NCBI GenBank assembly: GCA_019925095.2
Contig: CM034412.1
Coordinates: 2,728,001-2,792,000, forward strand
Length of the DNA stretch: 64,000 nucleotides
DNA from: Dendrolimus kikuchii
Taxonomy: Eukaryota; Arthropoda; Insecta; Lepidoptera; Lasiocampidae
Direction of reading: 5' to 3'
The position numbers and the translations under genes are program-made. This document shows, piece by piece, positions 1 to 9,526 of the stretch (the stretch's first letter is position 1; each line of letters starts with the position of its first letter). Below the pieces are notes generated by a model. That model saw only the letters and a list, made by a program, of their open reading frames with translations, was not told where the DNA came from and did no database searches.

Positions 1-8
1 TAATTAAT

Positions 9-84
9 CTGTTTTGGATATCAAAATAAGAGTACGTGTTTTTCATAGGAAAAACACGTACTCTTATTTTGATATCCAAAACAG
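9..84. repeat. Perfect 35-bp inverted repeat (hairpin)
   Basis: Bases 9-43 are the exact reverse complement of bases 50-84, with a 6-base loop (CATAGG). A perfect long arm in AT-rich DNA suggests a recent foldback or the remains of a small inverted-repeat transposon. No ORF lies in it. Confidence 0.9.
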
Positions 85-2390
85 CATAGCTAGCTAGCAT
101 GCTAACGTTTTATCGCCGACATAAAGCTTCCATCCCTTTCCGGCATATACGCAAGTGCGAGCGAGACGGCAACATATGAAACGACGATAAAATTTAGCAT
201 GCTAGAGATGGGCAGATGGCACTGTACTACGCCATATGTTTATGTTTTGTGGTCACTGTGTTGTCAAACGACAACTTTATCAAATCAGTGTAGCAACTTT
301 TAAAAATCGTCATATCGTTTACTTGATAAATTTGAAACACGAACTTGTCTTAGATTTCACACATCTAAATCAAAGTATCTTTGCACATAACAATATACTT
401 ACTTCCTATTAAAGTATAAATTCTACAAATAATTAATACTCAATAATATTGAAAATAAAATGAGCCAAGGACGTTTATCGATAAAACCTAATAACATTAA
501 AATCTTCTGGACAGCACTAAAACCGCCATGTTTAGTGGCCAAATGACGTCACAGTGGCACGCATTTTTTATTGACGTTTCATTTCCATAGGTTTCCTACT
601 TCATACAGTAAAAAAATGGGGCTCTTTTATTCCGGTTTTTTAAGTGGATCTCACTACCAAATACGTCGTTATGGCAAAAGTAGTCCCAGCTACTGCTAGT
701 CTTAACTTAAAACGTATCAGTTTATAAATATATTTATAACTAGCTAAACTCGGTAACCCTTCGTTGTTGTATAATGTTTTTTATTTGTATCTATTCTAGC
801 TACTACAAGAATTTTTGGAGGCAATTTTCATTTTCCTTTAATAATTATAATAATAAAATAGTTTATTAGGTACCAGAACATTGTTACAAATATAACAGAA
901 AGTGCTATAAAGTACTATTACAATAAAACATGTTAAATCTAATTAATAATTAGGGAAAACTAAAAATTATTAATAAAATTAGTGAAAACTAACATCTAAT
1001 CTAAGCAAAGCCTGTACTATATAGGTGTTAGTTCCTTCTTACTGGGCTTTATTATTGATTTAAGCATGTGCTTGGATTTTGCGAATTTGATTATTTTTCG
1101 ATAGACGACTCTGACTAGATACACTAATCGTGTGGAGCTATATTTAAAAAGAATATTATGTGTTTGAACTGATGAACAAGAAGCACTACGAGGAATTTAT
1201 GAATGTTAGAAAACGTAATGAAAATAAATAATTACGCATCATTTTTACGTAGCATATAGTAAGCAAATAAGTAAATAAAATTATAGTAATATTAGTGATA
1301 AGAAACTCAAATAGATACAAAAGAACAGCCTAAAAGTTGTTACTAGATAGAAAGTAGGAAAAATGAGTAATAGAGCAAAGTAAGTAGATGAAAGTTGTTT
1401 GTATAAATATATAAGTAAATATTATATTTTAATGGTAAAACAGAGAGAATTATTATTATATAGAAGCTTATTTAGTGCCTAATAAAGTATTGTATTAGAA
1501 TAAGTCTTATCAAGCAATTCCTTGACAAATTTGAAAAAAAATATAGATCATGTGTCATTGTCAAATTAAAGCAGCGATGTGATGATAATTTTATTTACTA
1601 CCTGTCAAATTAGACAAACTCGCGAGGTCTTTAATGTGTACAAATCTTTACAGCGCGTTTTGGATTGAAACCGTAGGAAAAAAGGTTTTGGTCTTTTGTA
1701 TATATTGTTTTTTTTTAGCAAATCGCGCCCAGCGTATCGTATCGATAGATTGAAATTTGCTCGGGCACACTTCGGCTCCACTTTGTTTTATTTTATTTGA
1801 ATGGTAAAACAAATAAGCAATTGTTTTCGCTCTTGTTTTTTAAACGCGTTGTTTCTGGACCCTTTTGCCGTCCCACGGTTTGTGATTTAAAATCAATTTT
1901 GTGAAGCCCTCAAGAGGTACAAATATGGAACCTTGGGATGAAGTTACATGAACACTCCGTTTATAAAAAGAAATTGTAATATTAAAAAAATATGCGTAAA
2001 TATGAAGTATGAAGGAAAATGCAATTTTTATTTATTTCTAAATTTCCGCTAGTTCCTCGGGATATAATTGTAAAATTAAAAAAAAATGCAATTCATTAAG
2101 GATAATTGCGTTCAAGTAGGTTCGGTTTTTTAGATTAGTAAAGTCGCTATTAAAGCAATACTTTATAATAGGGTGTTTAAACAAAGCGAGTCAACGAGTG
2201 AAATTGGAATAAGGGCATGTAAATAAAGAATAGACAAAATCGGAGAAGAACACCTGTGTGAAGACAGCTTACCGTAAGAATATCAGAAAAGAACAGATGA
2301 TATTATTAAAGACCGAAATATAAATCCCTGACCATCTTAGGGAGACGTCTGGCCTGAAGAGACAATAAAAAAATTAGGTTTAACTAAGGT
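85..2390. other. AT-rich stretch with no recognised gene
   Basis: About 2.3 kb of AT-rich sequence with short poly-A and poly-T runs. I see no ORF with coding character, no tRNA and no recognisable transposon end. Confidence 0.6.
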
Positions 2391-2394
2391 TAAA

Positions 2395-2745
2395 TTGCCT
2401 TCTAATATATAAAATTTTCGTATCGCGATGTTTGTTACCCAACTCCTCCGAAACGGCTGAACCGATTTGTATGAAATTTTGTGCGCATATCGGGTGTGTC
2501 TGAGAATCGGCCAACATCTATTTTTCATACCCCTAAATGATAAGGGTGACCCACCCCTAAATATTTATTTTTATTTTTTTTGTCAAAATTTCTTATTTAT
2601 ATTTTTTTAATGATTTGACATTAAAAATACATACAACTCAAAATTTTCACTCTTCTACCATAAACCCCTATTTTTTAATAGCGATATTAGTACTGTAATA
2701 ATTTAACTTACTTAAAGGCAAAACAACGTTTGCCGGGTCAGCTAG
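2395..2745 (-). mobile_element. ACTAGC-ended interspersed repeat
   Basis: Read on the minus strand it starts with the AACTAGCTGACCCGGCAAAC-type end and continues through an AT-rich body to a TCGGTTCAGCCGTTTCGGAG-like block near 2445-2470. This end is an abundant arthropod repeat signature, and related copies recur through this window. The class (LINE or SINE derived) is not settled from sequence alone. Confidence 0.65.
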
Positions 2746-3061
2746 TTAATATGTAAAAGAATTTAAAATCCGAGCCCGTCATATGATTATAAGATACTGA
2801 AGCTCAATAGGCAGAATACTTCAGAAAATTACATTTTTATAACCCCCACAATTTTATGTGGTATCGAATTTTTATTGTTTTCCCTTTTTCGTAGACTATT
2901 TTCTTTTACGGTTAGCAAACATATTGAATAGAATTGGCGGGAGCTTGTTCCGTATTGGGCTTTTGAGATTGGAACTTTTTGCCACAGATAAATAAAATAG
3001 CAAGTCATTTTATTTTCTATTGGTTTCGTATCTTTCGCGCTTCTAGCCAATGAAAATTATT

Positions 3062-3180
3062 ACATACATACGTGTTATCACGTCTGCCATGGGGATAGGC
3101 AGAGACTATGGATGAATAACTTTCGCCTCATCTACTTTCATTAACCTCTTCATATATGTACATTTTATGAGATGCTTTTT
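3062..3180 (-). mobile_element. Retroposon 3'-tail fragment
   Basis: Begins with TACATACATACG, followed by a TCTGCCATGGGGATAGGCAGAG block like 3' ends common in lepidopteran retroposons. It is short and diverged, so the family is uncertain. Confidence 0.35.
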
Positions 3181-3349
3181 ACCTGACCCCTCTTCAACAC
3201 TATTTTGTTTTAATAGCATCAAGCTGAAAAATTATTTGTATCAGTACAGCTTCTTTTTGGTCCTTAAAGAAGCCTAAAAGCCTACAAATAGGTTTTCTAA
3301 AGTTCTGTCTGGAATCACAAATTGAAATACCCATTAACAAGGTCTTTAA

Positions 3350-3690
3350 AAACCACGGACAATAAAAATGCCCCGGACTTTTGGAGGGCTTGCGTGGTGC
3401 CATGGGGAGGCCAACACGTGAGGCCCCTTGTCAAATTTAATCTAAATGTGGCGCGACACTGACCAGCGATTATCCCTGTCTACACCATATAATAATGTAC
3501 CCAAGGACAAGTCCCGGCCAGTTTAGGAGTATTGTGGGAAATGACAACAGAAAGTACCGGGCTATTAGGGGTGAACTGCTAGTGGTACTAGGGGTCTGGG
3601 TATATGGGGACTATGGCGTCTGCCCGTCGAATGTTTGGGGAACATGGAAAAATGGACAGACGGTGACTCGCCACTGCTTACCAAGGTTAT
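3350..3690 (+). mobile_element. Interspersed repeat family A, copy 1
   Basis: Shares a long block with 27740-28290 and 35550-36110: CGGACTTTTGGAGGGCTTGC, then a TGGCG(C/T)GACACTGACC segment, then the GACTATGGCGTCTGCCCG segment. The open frame at 3495-3761 is repeat sequence, not a gene. Confidence 0.75.
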
Positions 3691-4029
3691 TATTGTACAA
3701 CAATTATTTTAAGAAAGTAATTTGTAGGTGCATGAGATTGGTAATGCTAAAACTAATGTAAATTTTTAAAATAAACTTTTTCTTTCTACCTAATGCTGGG
3801 TTTATACATTATTTATTTATTTAAGGATAACCAACTTCTTAATTAACGTCTTTTTACATTAATCCAAGTACAATATAATAGACTTATAAATAGGGTTTAA
3901 CACTGAAATACAAAAACTACTTAAAGGTGAACCCTGCTTGCACTATAATCTAAATATCTTCATTGTAATTATTAATTAATAAAATACCTATTAGTATTAG
4001 GTAAGTGCTTAAGGCTAAACAAAACTTCT

Positions 4030-4217
4030 TGGATAGCGGTTACCATCGCCTATGGATATTTGTAACACCAATGGTGCTACCAATGGGCTGCCGCTTTCTA
4101 AAGGGGAACTGGAACCTGGACGGTAATGGCAGAACACAACTCAAAGATATTATGGCGGCATATCCTAAACCAAGCGTGGTAACCATCCAGAGGAGCAAAT
4201 ATCCTACATCTTGGCAA
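4030..4217 (-). mobile_element. SINE-1, old partial copy
   Basis: Recognisable by GGTTACCATCGCCTATGG, AACTGGAACCTGG and AGAACACAACTCAA blocks but diverged from the other copies, with no T-run or 5' end. Confidence 0.75.
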
Positions 4218-4274
4218 AACTAACGGCCAAACAACAAATTAAATGAGAAAGTAATGAGCTTGTCTATGGTCGGT

Positions 4275-4450
4275 TCCTAATCTTTCTATTCATTCACTTA
4301 CACTACCATCGGTTGAATTTTGATGTTACTTGTATGGGAGTTTATGTCAAATTTTAACTAATAATAAGGCAAATGAACGGTCGGTAAAATATAGGAACTG
4401 GGCCTTGGTGACTGATACCTATGTCTTACCGACCGTTCATTTTGCCTGTT
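4275..4450. repeat. Hairpin-ended repeat (about 20-bp arms)
   Basis: AGGCAAATGAACGGTCGGTA at 4367-4386 is inverted at 4427-4447 with one indel. A related stretch (GACCGTTCATTT, TCAAAATTTAACT) lies at 45625-45745 in the other orientation, so this is a dispersed element. Confidence 0.6.
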
Positions 4451-4495
4451 TGAATAGTAAGATTATCAGTCAGTCAAACCGCCAAAGTCAGACGG

Positions 4496-4738
4496 CCTCT
4501 GTGGTTGAGCGGGCTAAGCCTTTGCCGGCGTACCTCACTGCAACGCAGAGGTTCCGGGTTCGATTCCTAGTATAGTAAATTTCGGAAACGTATTTTCTCC
4601 GTTATTGACTATGGTCTGGGTGTCTGGGATCGGCCCCAGAGTAGCCCGTTGTATATTACCCATAACACAAGCGTAACTTGCTTAATTTGGGGATATACAA
4701 TGTGTGTGTTTGTCTGCCGATTATTATTATTATAGAAA
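4496..4738 (+). mobile_element. tRNA-derived SINE, near-complete copy
   Basis: The head carries a Pol III A box (TGGTTGAGCGG, about 4503) and a perfect B box (GGTTCGATTCC, about 4556). The body (GGTCTGGGTGTCTGGGATCG, CGTAACTTGCTTAATTTGG) is shared with 38085-38225 and 49790-49935. The 3' end runs into a (TTA)n tail. It is not an intact tRNA because no acceptor stem closes. Confidence 0.8.
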
Positions 4739-4739
4739 G

Positions 4740-5647
4740 TATAATAATAGTAAGTAAGAACCGGAGAAAAATGCAAATAGGCACTTACCTATTTAAACAG
4801 CCTAGTAAAAAACAAAAACAAAATTCATACAATTCATTCGTTTATTTTACCATTGGTAGAAAAGTTGACATTAGTTCTAAGAAAGAAAGAAAAAAAATAT
4901 TTGAAGAAATAACGACGTACTTACATTGCTAACACGTATCTTAAAAATAAAAACATATTTTGAGAACTAGTATGCCGCATTTTCAGCGAACAAGGCCAAT
5001 TGCTTCTATGGAGTTCTATAGAAACCTTATATAGGTATATGCACATATTTTGAAGAGCCGATTTTAAATAAAAGTTAAAAACATGGAGTTGAAAGTGCTC
5101 CACACCGTTTTGTAGGACAAATCTATTGGTTTAGGATTTATTATGTCGCTACAAAATTGCTTTTGGACCAATAAACCGCGATTGCTAGTATCGTGTTACA
5201 TGGTGGCACATTGTTTATGTCGACGGATAGGTCTCGTGGCGGCCATATTGGAAAGCTTACGCTTCTATCAAACATAGTTTAAATTTAGAAGAGTTCTATT
5301 TTAATGTCGTTTTTTTTTAATTTATTTATTTTCATACAATAACAATATTTTAATACCAGTGTAAAAATAAACGTGTTCTCAACACCACATCCTTTATTTA
5401 GCATATTTAAAAGTAATTCATTAAGGAAATTGCTGTTATAGTTCTTGCAATTAACGAAGGCGAGATGGCTTAGCTTGTGGTATGGAGGGAGGTAAGGAGT
5501 ACCATCTTACATGGAGGGAAAGTTGAAAGTGTCCAGTAGTATGCTAAAAATAGAGCTTCAAATACCTACTACAATAGCGCTGGCGTACGAAAAACTACGA
5601 TATTAATTAAAAATTCTGTCAAAAAGCGTGGAGAGTGATTTAATTAT
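4740..5647. other. No recognised gene
   Basis: AT-rich DNA. A donor-like AGCAAT|GTAAGT on the minus strand near 4918-4930 ends a short frame, but nothing supports an exon. Confidence 0.5.
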
Positions 5648-6144
5648 TGTTACAACTTAGGTTCCGACAAAAACCAATTCCATCTGCATATCTGTAAAAA
5701 CACATTTTATTACCTGTCGGCATTTGAACTAATTGTAATTCTTTTATGATCGTCTTCTTTTGTTTACTTATTTATTGGCATATGTTTCTAGAGAACAGCC
5801 CATTGTTTTATTATACTCGTTTATGGCCGAATCATTATCCAGGTGTTGCGGATTACGTCGACTACGATACGGGTACATTTGTATTTGTGAGGTATAAAAC
5901 GACGGCCTGATGGGGAGAGAGGGCAGTCGAGCGAGAACCATGATCAAGGCGAGACGTGTGTACATTTGGGAATCTATTAGTGACGGACTTTGCGCGTTTT
6001 ATTGAACTATGACCCTCTGCATTACGTTTGGATTTGGTGTGTTCAGTTATATTTGTACCTGTGTTATACGTGTTTGTATAGTTGTAATAAACTCTATAAT
6101 AATTCTAACGGCATTTTAATTCGAGTCCCGCTAAACTCGTAACA
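5648..6144 (+). mobile_element. Solo LTR, family L, copy 1
   Basis: Starts TGTTAC and ends GTAACA, flanked on both sides by the 4-bp duplication TTAT (5644-5647 and 6145-6148). A TATAAAA promoter box lies near 5894 and AATAAA near 6088. The 3' half (TGTGTTATACGTGTTTGTAT, AATTCGAGTCCCGC) matches the copies at 16691, 20229 and 57213. No internal retrotransposon region is present. Confidence 0.85.
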
Positions 6145-6407
6145 TTATTGTGAATTTTTAATAATAAAAAAGAACTCTCTAATTACTTTTGGCTTTTCCT
6201 TTAAAATTTATCCTATGCTACCCTAACGCCACCCTTATTATATGCGTGTTGACGGATACTTATTCCACACAGAGATGGTACTCCTTATCTCTACCTTGCA
6301 TAGCTTGTGGTTCAAAGTGTACGTGGACAATACGACAGTGTGTGTGCCTGATGAAGGTCTTGTATTTTCTTTCTCCGGGTGTTGTAACCTCTTGAGGAGG
6401 TTGGGAT
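6145..6407. other. No recognised gene
   Basis: Sequence between the solo LTR and a SINE-1. Two overlapping short frames here have no family resemblance and run into the SINE. Confidence 0.4.
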
Positions 6408-6728
6408 CTTTTTTTTATTTTTTTTATTGCAGGAGTTCAGCAGACAGGCAGATGGCTCACTTCATGTAAAGCGGTTACCATCGCCTATGGACTTTTGTAT
6501 CACCAAAGGTGCTACAAATGCGCTGCTGCTCTCTTAAGGGACACTGGAACCTGATCACTAATGCCGGAACACAACTCAAGGTTGTTATGGTGGCATACTC
6601 TAGACAAGGGGTGGTAGCCATCCAGTCGGGCAAATACCTTACCACCCGGCTGTGGGTTGTTTTGTCGCCTCTTACGACAGGCCGCCCGACCGCAGGAAAG
6701 TGTATTCTTTCTCCGTTCCTGCACGGAT
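6408..6728 (-). mobile_element. SINE-1, full-length copy
   Basis: T-run plus ATTGCAGGAG at the left (the A-tail and AATAAA on the minus strand) through to GTTCCTGCACGGAT, the 5' end. Confidence 0.9.
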
Positions 6729-7805
6729 GAAGAGATGATTCTCATTATACCGGATTCAACTTTTCAACCGACTTCAACAACTTGGTGGTCGCATTTCAGC
6801 GGCTTCAGTTGGCACATCATAGGCTTCTGATGGCCATCACTTGCATCTTGTGCTCTACTTGCGGCTTTATTAGGACTGTGTGGCAGAGAATCTGACAGGC
6901 GAATGGTTGCAAGCATATCATCCAATCTTTCTGGCCTAGGCTTTTTGTCTCATGCACACTTTGGCACGTGTTTAGAAGTGTCGAGGAATTTGTGGAGAAT
7001 GTTTGACCGATCCGACAACGGCGGTCACATATAGCTGAACGGAATCGCCTCCCTACACGCGCGGCCACCGGACCATCAACGCACTTGGCCGCCAACCCCC
7101 CCTAGAACTCATACGCTCGCTTGATCAAGTCCCAAAGCCACAGATGGTGACTCATAGCCCGAGATGACCAACAAATGCCGATGAATGGCCAACTAAGCCC
7201 CAGATGAAGTCCGCACGCAATGCAAAGCCCGCGAAGGACATCGGACGCTGCAGACAGGCCAACGAGAGCTGTTGAGAGACCATTATGCGGGAAGGCTCCT
7301 AACGCCGTCACTGACGGATAATAAGCCGTTGAGCAGAAGGCGGGTCAACGAAATTTTCCTCGATGCACCAACCTCTTCGTTGTCTAAGGCCAAAGAGGAA
7401 GAAGACCAACAACAATTGCATTCATCACATACACATAAAATAAATAATTTACAGTAGTCATATTTACTCGTGGCTTTACTCGTCGTTAAAAATGTGCATG
7501 CACATTGCAGTACCGTGTTTGTCTAATGGAACGGCCGGTTGCGAGCGTGCTGGCCAATCATACCAGCTTTTGGTCTCACGCACACACATATATACAGTGC
7601 GAACAAAACTTAAATGCGTTTCTGAAGTTCGTACCTGTCATTATTATCACAAAACGGCTGGCCCGGATCAGTCCGCCCGCGGTTAGGACGGCAGGCTGGC
7701 AGGCACGGACAGACAGACACAGACGGCGGCGTCTCAGGCGCCGCCAATCAAGATCTCTCCACGGCCTTGCGAGGGACGCTAGGAGACATAGCCTCCCCAC
7801 AGGAT
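6729..7805. other. Unassigned, moderately GC-rich stretch
   Basis: About 1.1 kb with higher GC than its surroundings and several short frames on both strands, none with a recognisable domain or splice-site pair. It may be an eroded transposon, but I cannot name it. Confidence 0.4.
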
Positions 7806-8158
7806 AGACTAGGCGTGTTGCTGGGAAGTTTCTTTCGCCGTTTCTTCTCTCCCAGCCATAACACGTTGCGAAACGGTGGTAAGATAGCGTAGGCCGCCGC
7901 GAACCACCGATTCCGGTCCGCCGGGATCCTTCCCCTCGGGCTTTATATTACCCGTCGCCCGTTCTCAATTAGTGCTTTGTGTCGCCCTATGGTGGGCATC
8001 ATTAAATTCATCCCCCTCTCATGGCAACAGTCCAGCTGAGGTAAACTCCTTAGGGAGCTCCCTTGAGCAAGTTGCCCCCCCGGGCTCGCCCCAAGACCCC
8101 CGGTAAAGTTGTAACGTCTTCGGACCAACAACATAAAGTCAAGTCCAATAAAAAAAAA
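7806..8158 (+). mobile_element. Interspersed repeat family B, copy 1 (A-tailed)
   Basis: Matches 47427-47800 in the opposite orientation: GGCGTGTTGCTGGGAAGTTT, CATAACACGTTGCGAAACGG, GGGAGCTCCCT, and TTATGTTGTTGGTCCGAAGA (reverse). It ends in AATAAAAAAAAA, as a retroposon would. Confidence 0.8.
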
Positions 8159-8466
8159 CCTGCCATTACAATTATCAGGTTTTCAGACAAAGCTGAGCGG
8201 TGAAACAGTTGCGCTCTCACTCGGTCGCTATTCAGACTCTCATGCCATTTGCCAGCACTAATAACTGGATACGGTACAAGAAGTATAACATTCGAAGGTG
8301 CTCAGCTGTGATATGATATGCTTTTAGACATAAGAGTATCTCCATCAAAAAATATTTTCAAAACAAGACTTTTAAAAACGTGTAGGAAACCTTATTGAAA
8401 CAAATAAGATCCGACAGAAAATTCCTACAAATAAAATGTAGTAAGTATACCATTGAGTTATATGTA

Positions 8467-8863
8467 CAGTCGTGGTATGAAAATGTGCGCCAGTTTTCAA
8501 ATTGATTCATTTAACTTTCCGCGAGCATACATTTTACCTTTTCAAATATAATCACAGAACAAACTGTTTCACAGGAAATTATATTTAACTATCAAAGTTG
8601 TTTGACTTTCTATCCTGTCTAAGAAGATTGTTTAGACGTGTAAAACCTTTTTATTGTTTCTAATATTTATGTTAAGCGTAGCGATTATATCCTCTTTCAT
8701 ATTATTAATCGCAGCGTCTGTCATTGTCAACATTGCAATTTTATTTTTTCACGTTTTCATATTTTATAAAGTAACATTATTAATAATGTTGGCAGTATTG
8801 TTTCTTGTACTCGTGCAAGGAAAGGTCGACTTTAAGGTGACGAACATTTTCATACCGCGACTG
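8467..8863. mobile_element. Short non-autonomous Tc1/mariner-type element
   Basis: CAGTCGTGGTATGAAAATGT at the left is inverted as ACATTTTCATACCGCGACTG at the right with one mismatch. Both ends are flanked by TA. CAGT ends and a TA target are typical of the Tc1/mariner superfamily. It is about 397 bp with no transposase. A hydrophobic 128-residue frame overlapping it is not credible as a gene. Confidence 0.75.
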
Positions 8864-9200
8864 TACATACTACGTACGTTACACCTTATTGAAGTATACA
8901 TAGTTGATAGTTGCAGTATGATAAGTCGGCTTATATGTACGACGTATACTCGATGTATTTTTAGCACACTTATAATAATGTATCCTTCCTCTATAAGTGA
9001 ACTGTATTGCTCTTTGAGAAGTAAACGATTTAAATCATAAACGTCAACATTTGACTGGACCTTTCGGAACTAACTTCACTCGAAGCGCATTTAAGTTTTG
9101 CGCGGACTTATCACAAGTAAAACCCGCTCGCCTTCGTGAGTTGCAAGAACTTAACAACCTTGTCCCTATTCCAACACATCGTCAAGGATTCAGGTGTTTA

Positions 9201-9526
9201 TCACGGCCTTAATTTCGAAAGTATCCAATCACCATACGAGCGTACATTAGTAAACACGCCGTACGAATGTGGCGTATAGTCAACACACGCCGAATGTGAT
9301 TCTATGCCATAGACAAACCAGGAGTATCCGTAATATTCATTTTCGATAATATCAACTAACGGGCCGCCTGAACCAATTGGACACCAAATATTGCTTCCAA
9401 ATTCTACCATTTCAACACAAACTTGCGATTCTGTGATATTAATATCTTTTTTTTTGTAAAGCTCTGAACATTCTGCTTGATTGAACATGATGGTATAGCC
9501 ACGTCTTTTTATATTTGACTCGTTAC
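9201..9526 (-). CDS. Protease homologue terminal exon e (Ser and C-terminus)
   Basis: 326 bp including the TGA, with acceptor TTGTTGCAG|GT. It encodes ESQVCVEM, NIWCPIGSGGPLVD and YGVFTNVRSYGDWI. The Ser195 motif keeps SGGP but Asp194 is Gly. The usual Gly216 position appears to be Ser or His. Confidence 0.9.

Noticed and set aside
6509..6745. Many 60-100-residue frames such as MLQMRCCSLKGDWNLVTNAG and its antisense partners
   Set aside because: These recur wherever SINE-1 occurs, on both strands, and differ by frame. They are translations of a retroposon, not genes.
8654..9040. 128-residue hydrophobic ORF
   Set aside because: It overlaps the inverted-repeat element at 8467-8863, and AT-rich DNA readily yields Ile/Leu/Phe-rich frames. 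No homology was recognised.
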